The notes beneath the pieces were generated by a model. The model saw only the letters and a program-made list of their open reading frames with translations. It was not told the origin of the DNA and did no database searches. The position numbers and the translations under genes were made by a program. From contig JAYVYJ010000173.1 in NCBI GenBank assembly GCA_043784465.1, forward strand, positions 1 to 24,810: 24,810 nt of DNA. Direction: 5' to 3'. The DNA is from Roseiarcus sp043784465. GTDB taxonomy: Bacteria > Pseudomonadota > Alphaproteobacteria > Rhizobiales > Beijerinckiaceae. This document shows positions 23,393 through 24,810 of the stretch, in pieces (the stretch's first letter is position 1; every line of letters starts with the position of its first letter).

Positions 23393-24810
23393 ATGTCGAC
23401 TCAAGATGAAACCGAAACGCGCGACGGCCAGCGTATCGCCAAGGTGATGGCGCGCGCAGGGCTATGCTCGCGCCGCGACGCCGAGAAATGGATCGCGGAA
23501 GGCCGCGTCGTCGTCAACGGCGAAGTGCTGGCGAGTCCCGCCTACAACGTCAGCGACGCCGACGACGTCGTCGTGGACGGCGCGCCGCTGCGCGCCGCCG
23601 AGCGCACCCGGCTATTCATGTTCCATAAGCCCAAGGGCCTTGTGACGACGGCGCGCGACCCTGAGGGCCGCCCGACCATCTTCGAGGCTTTGCCCGAAGA
23701 TCTGCCGCGTGTCGTGGCGGTGGGCCGGCTCGACATCAACACCGAAGGCCTGATTCTGCTCACTAACGACGGCGGCCTCGCGCGGGTGCTGGAACTGCCG
23801 GCGACCGGCTGGCTGCGCCGCTACCGCGTGCGCGCGCACGGCGAAATCACGCAGGAGCAGCTCGACGGCTTGAGCCAGGGGGTGTCCATCGACGGCGTCG
23901 ACTATCGCGGCATCGAGGCGCGCTTCGAGCGCCAGCAGGGGTCGAACGTCTGGATAACGATGGGCCTGCGCGAGGGCAAAAACCGTGAGATCAAGCGCGT
24001 GCTCGAACATTTGGGCATGAGCGTCAACCGGTTGATCCGCGTGTCGTTCGGCCCGTTCGAACTCGCCGACCTGCCCGAGGGCGAGGTGATGGAGGTGCGC
24101 ACGCGCGTCCTGCGCGACCAGCTTGGGATCAAGCTCGCCAAACAGGCGGGCGTCGATTTCGATGGCGTCGCCGAGCCCGCGACACGCCCGGTCGAGGGCG
24201 GCGACTTAGCCCTTACACGCCCCCGTCTCGGCGACGCGAGCGAAGGCCCGCCGCGCAAGCGCAAACACGTATCGGTGCTGCGCGCCGAGGCGCGCGAAGG
24301 GGAAGCGGGTCCGCGCAAGCGCATCACCCGCACCGCCACCGCCGACCGCAAGGGCCGCGCCGTGCACGTCGAGCGCGTCAGCCTCGCCCGCCCTGCCGAG
24401 CCGGTGAAGGGCCGCCGTCCCGCCTCCACGGGCGAGGCGCCCATAGGCAGGAGGTCAGCAGGGGGCGAAGCCCCACGCCGCATGAACGCCGGCGAGCGGC
24501 CCGAGGCGCGCGAGCGGCCGGCGTCTCGCCCGGGTCGCCCGGCGCGTTCGGCCGAGGGCGGCCCCGCGAGGCCGTCGCGTCGCCCCGAGGGCGCAGAAGG
24601 TTCGCGCTTCGCCCGCACGCCGCGCTCCGCCGAGGGCGCCCCCGGCCTCGGCATGTTGATCCAGAGCATGAACTTCTCGATGGACGTCGCCGGCCAGTTC
24701 TCCATCCTATTCATCCTGTCGCTGATCGGCCTGGCCTTGAACGCCTGCGTGGCCGCCGTGCGCCGCCGCGTCATTTACTGGGACCGCGCACCCCGGGCCA
24801 CCTTGAAAGG
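23393..24810 (+). CDS. rluB: RluB/RsuA-family 23S/16S rRNA pseudouridine synthase with long disordered tail; 3' end outside the window
   Basis: At least 472 residues, open to the window edge. An S4 RNA-binding domain (about 14-70; RIAKVMARAGLCSRRDAEKW) precedes the RsuA/RluB catalytic domain (about 73-245), with FMFHKPKGLVTTARDPEGRP and the catalytic GRLDINTEGLILLTND, Asp 114. EGKNREIKRVLEHLG and SVNRLIRVSFGPF close the fold. These enzymes isomerise a uridine in rRNA, for RluB in helix 89 of 23S rRNA. Residues about 250-415 are a low-complexity Arg/Pro/Ala/Glu tail, normal for alphaproteobacterial RluB. From residue 418 the sequence changes abruptly to hydrophobic, ABC-permease-like sequence in the same frame, which is not expected here. 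RluB is preferred over RsuA by the tail; the exact paralogue is not certain. ATG at 23393; weak ribosome-binding site. Confidence 0.85.
   Translation, partial: MSTQDETETRDGQRIAKVMARAGLCSRRDAEKWIAEGRVVVNGEVLASPAYNVSDADDVVVDGAPLRAAERTRLFMFHKPKGLVTTARDPEGRPTIFEALPEDLPRVVAVGRLDINTEGLILLTNDGGLARVLELPATGWLRRYRVRAHGEITQEQLDGLSQGVSIDGVDYRGIEARFERQQGSNVWITMGLREGKNREIKRVLEHLGMSVNRLIRVSFGPFELADLPEGEVMEVRTRVLRDQLGIKLAKQAGVDFDGVAEPATRPVEGGDLALTRPRLGDASEGPPRKRKHVSVLRAEAREGEAGPRKRITRTATADRKGRAVHVERVSLARPAEPVKGRRPASTGEAPIGRRSAGGEAPRRMNAGERPEARERPASRPGRPARSAEGGPARPSRRPEGAEGSRFARTPRSAEGAPGLGMLIQSMNFSMDVAGQFSILFILSLIGLALNACVAAVRRRVIYWDRAPRATLK
24644..24810 (+). other. ABC-transporter permease C-terminal segment fused in frame to the RluB tail
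   Basis: Codons 418 to the window edge of the pseudouridine-synthase frame encode GLGMLIQSMNFSMDVAGQF, then a membrane helix SILFILSLIGLALNACVAAV, then a basic RRRVIYWDRA end. This is the pattern of the last part of nitrate/sulfonate/taurine-type (SsuC/TauC-like) permeases, where GLG-hLI follows the EAA loop and a final helix precedes a short basic tail. The rest of the permease (earlier helices and EAA loop) is missing. It may be a deletion or recombination scar, a real fusion, or an assembly join near a contig end. Confidence 0.6.

Noticed and set aside
23902..24774. 290-codon minus-strand open frame across the pseudouridine-synthase tail
   Set aside because: Composition is the reverse complement of the Arg/Pro/Glu repeats; it has no domain, while the plus strand carries a clear enzyme.
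1..24810. Search by eye for tRNA, rRNA, CRISPR repeats, transposase genes, att sites, toxin-antitoxin or defence genes
   Set aside because: None seen. Nearly all sequence is covered by recognisable housekeeping and glycan genes, and the gaps show no repeated spacer pattern or cloverleaf sequence; small RNAs cannot be excluded by eye.

Overview
The window (about two-thirds G+C, strong G/C preference at third codon positions) looks like chromosomal DNA of an alphaproteobacterium, most likely a Hyphomicrobiales (Rhizobiales) member. A Beijerinckiaceae/Methylocystis-like host is a guess from gene content. Supporting markers are an ornithine-lipid acyltransferase (OlsB), the alphaproteobacterial type of PHA regulator PhaR, a CnoX/YbbN-LON gene pair, and a promoter matching the alphaproteobacterial EcfG general-stress consensus. 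I saw no rRNA, tRNA, CRISPR array, insertion sequence or phage gene. Both window ends lie inside genes.

Layout. (1) 1-904, plus strand: the end of a CnoX/YbbN co-chaperone gene, then a LON-substrate-binding-domain protein. (2) 907-6152, minus strand: a polyprenyl-phosphate-type GT2 glycosyltransferase, olsB, a hybrid histidine kinase with two receiver domains (one degenerate), and the AAA+ ATPase YifB/ComM. (3) 6191-14376, minus strand: a compact six-gene surface-polysaccharide operon. It runs GT4, heparinase II/III-like protein, bi-domain oxidoreductase, GT2, GT4, GT4. Four of its five junctions are 4-base stop/start overlaps and three of its genes start at GTG or TTG. Divergent from it is wecB (14463-15656), which would supply UDP-ManNAc. 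No flippase, polymerase or initiating transferase is visible, so the assembly machinery must lie elsewhere.

(4) 15657-16847: a gene-poor stretch holding one complete small transcription unit on the minus strand: an EcfG-type promoter, a 101-residue exported cysteine-containing protein and a UUCG-loop terminator. Upstream of it are possible remains of a decayed gene. (5) 16848-19137: phaR (PHA granule regulation), convergent with an EAL phosphodiesterase that carries a degenerate GGDEF domain. (6) 19232-21542: gloB divergent from a SAM methyltransferase gene, with a 29-bp dyad between them, then gpmA. (7) 21573-23345, minus strand: a Tat-exported ferritin-like/desiccation-related protein and the tRNA deaminase tadA, separated by about 390 bp without a gene. 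(8) 23393-24810, plus strand: an RluB-type pseudouridine synthase whose disordered tail runs, in frame, into what looks like the C-terminal end of an ABC-transporter permease.

Most of the window is ordinary housekeeping plus a surface-glycan locus. The points most worth a second look are the RluB-permease chimera at the right edge (real fusion, deletion scar or assembly join), the stress-promoter-driven small exported protein, and the coupled heparinase/bi-domain-oxidoreductase pair whose dehydrogenase half lacks the usual zinc ligands.
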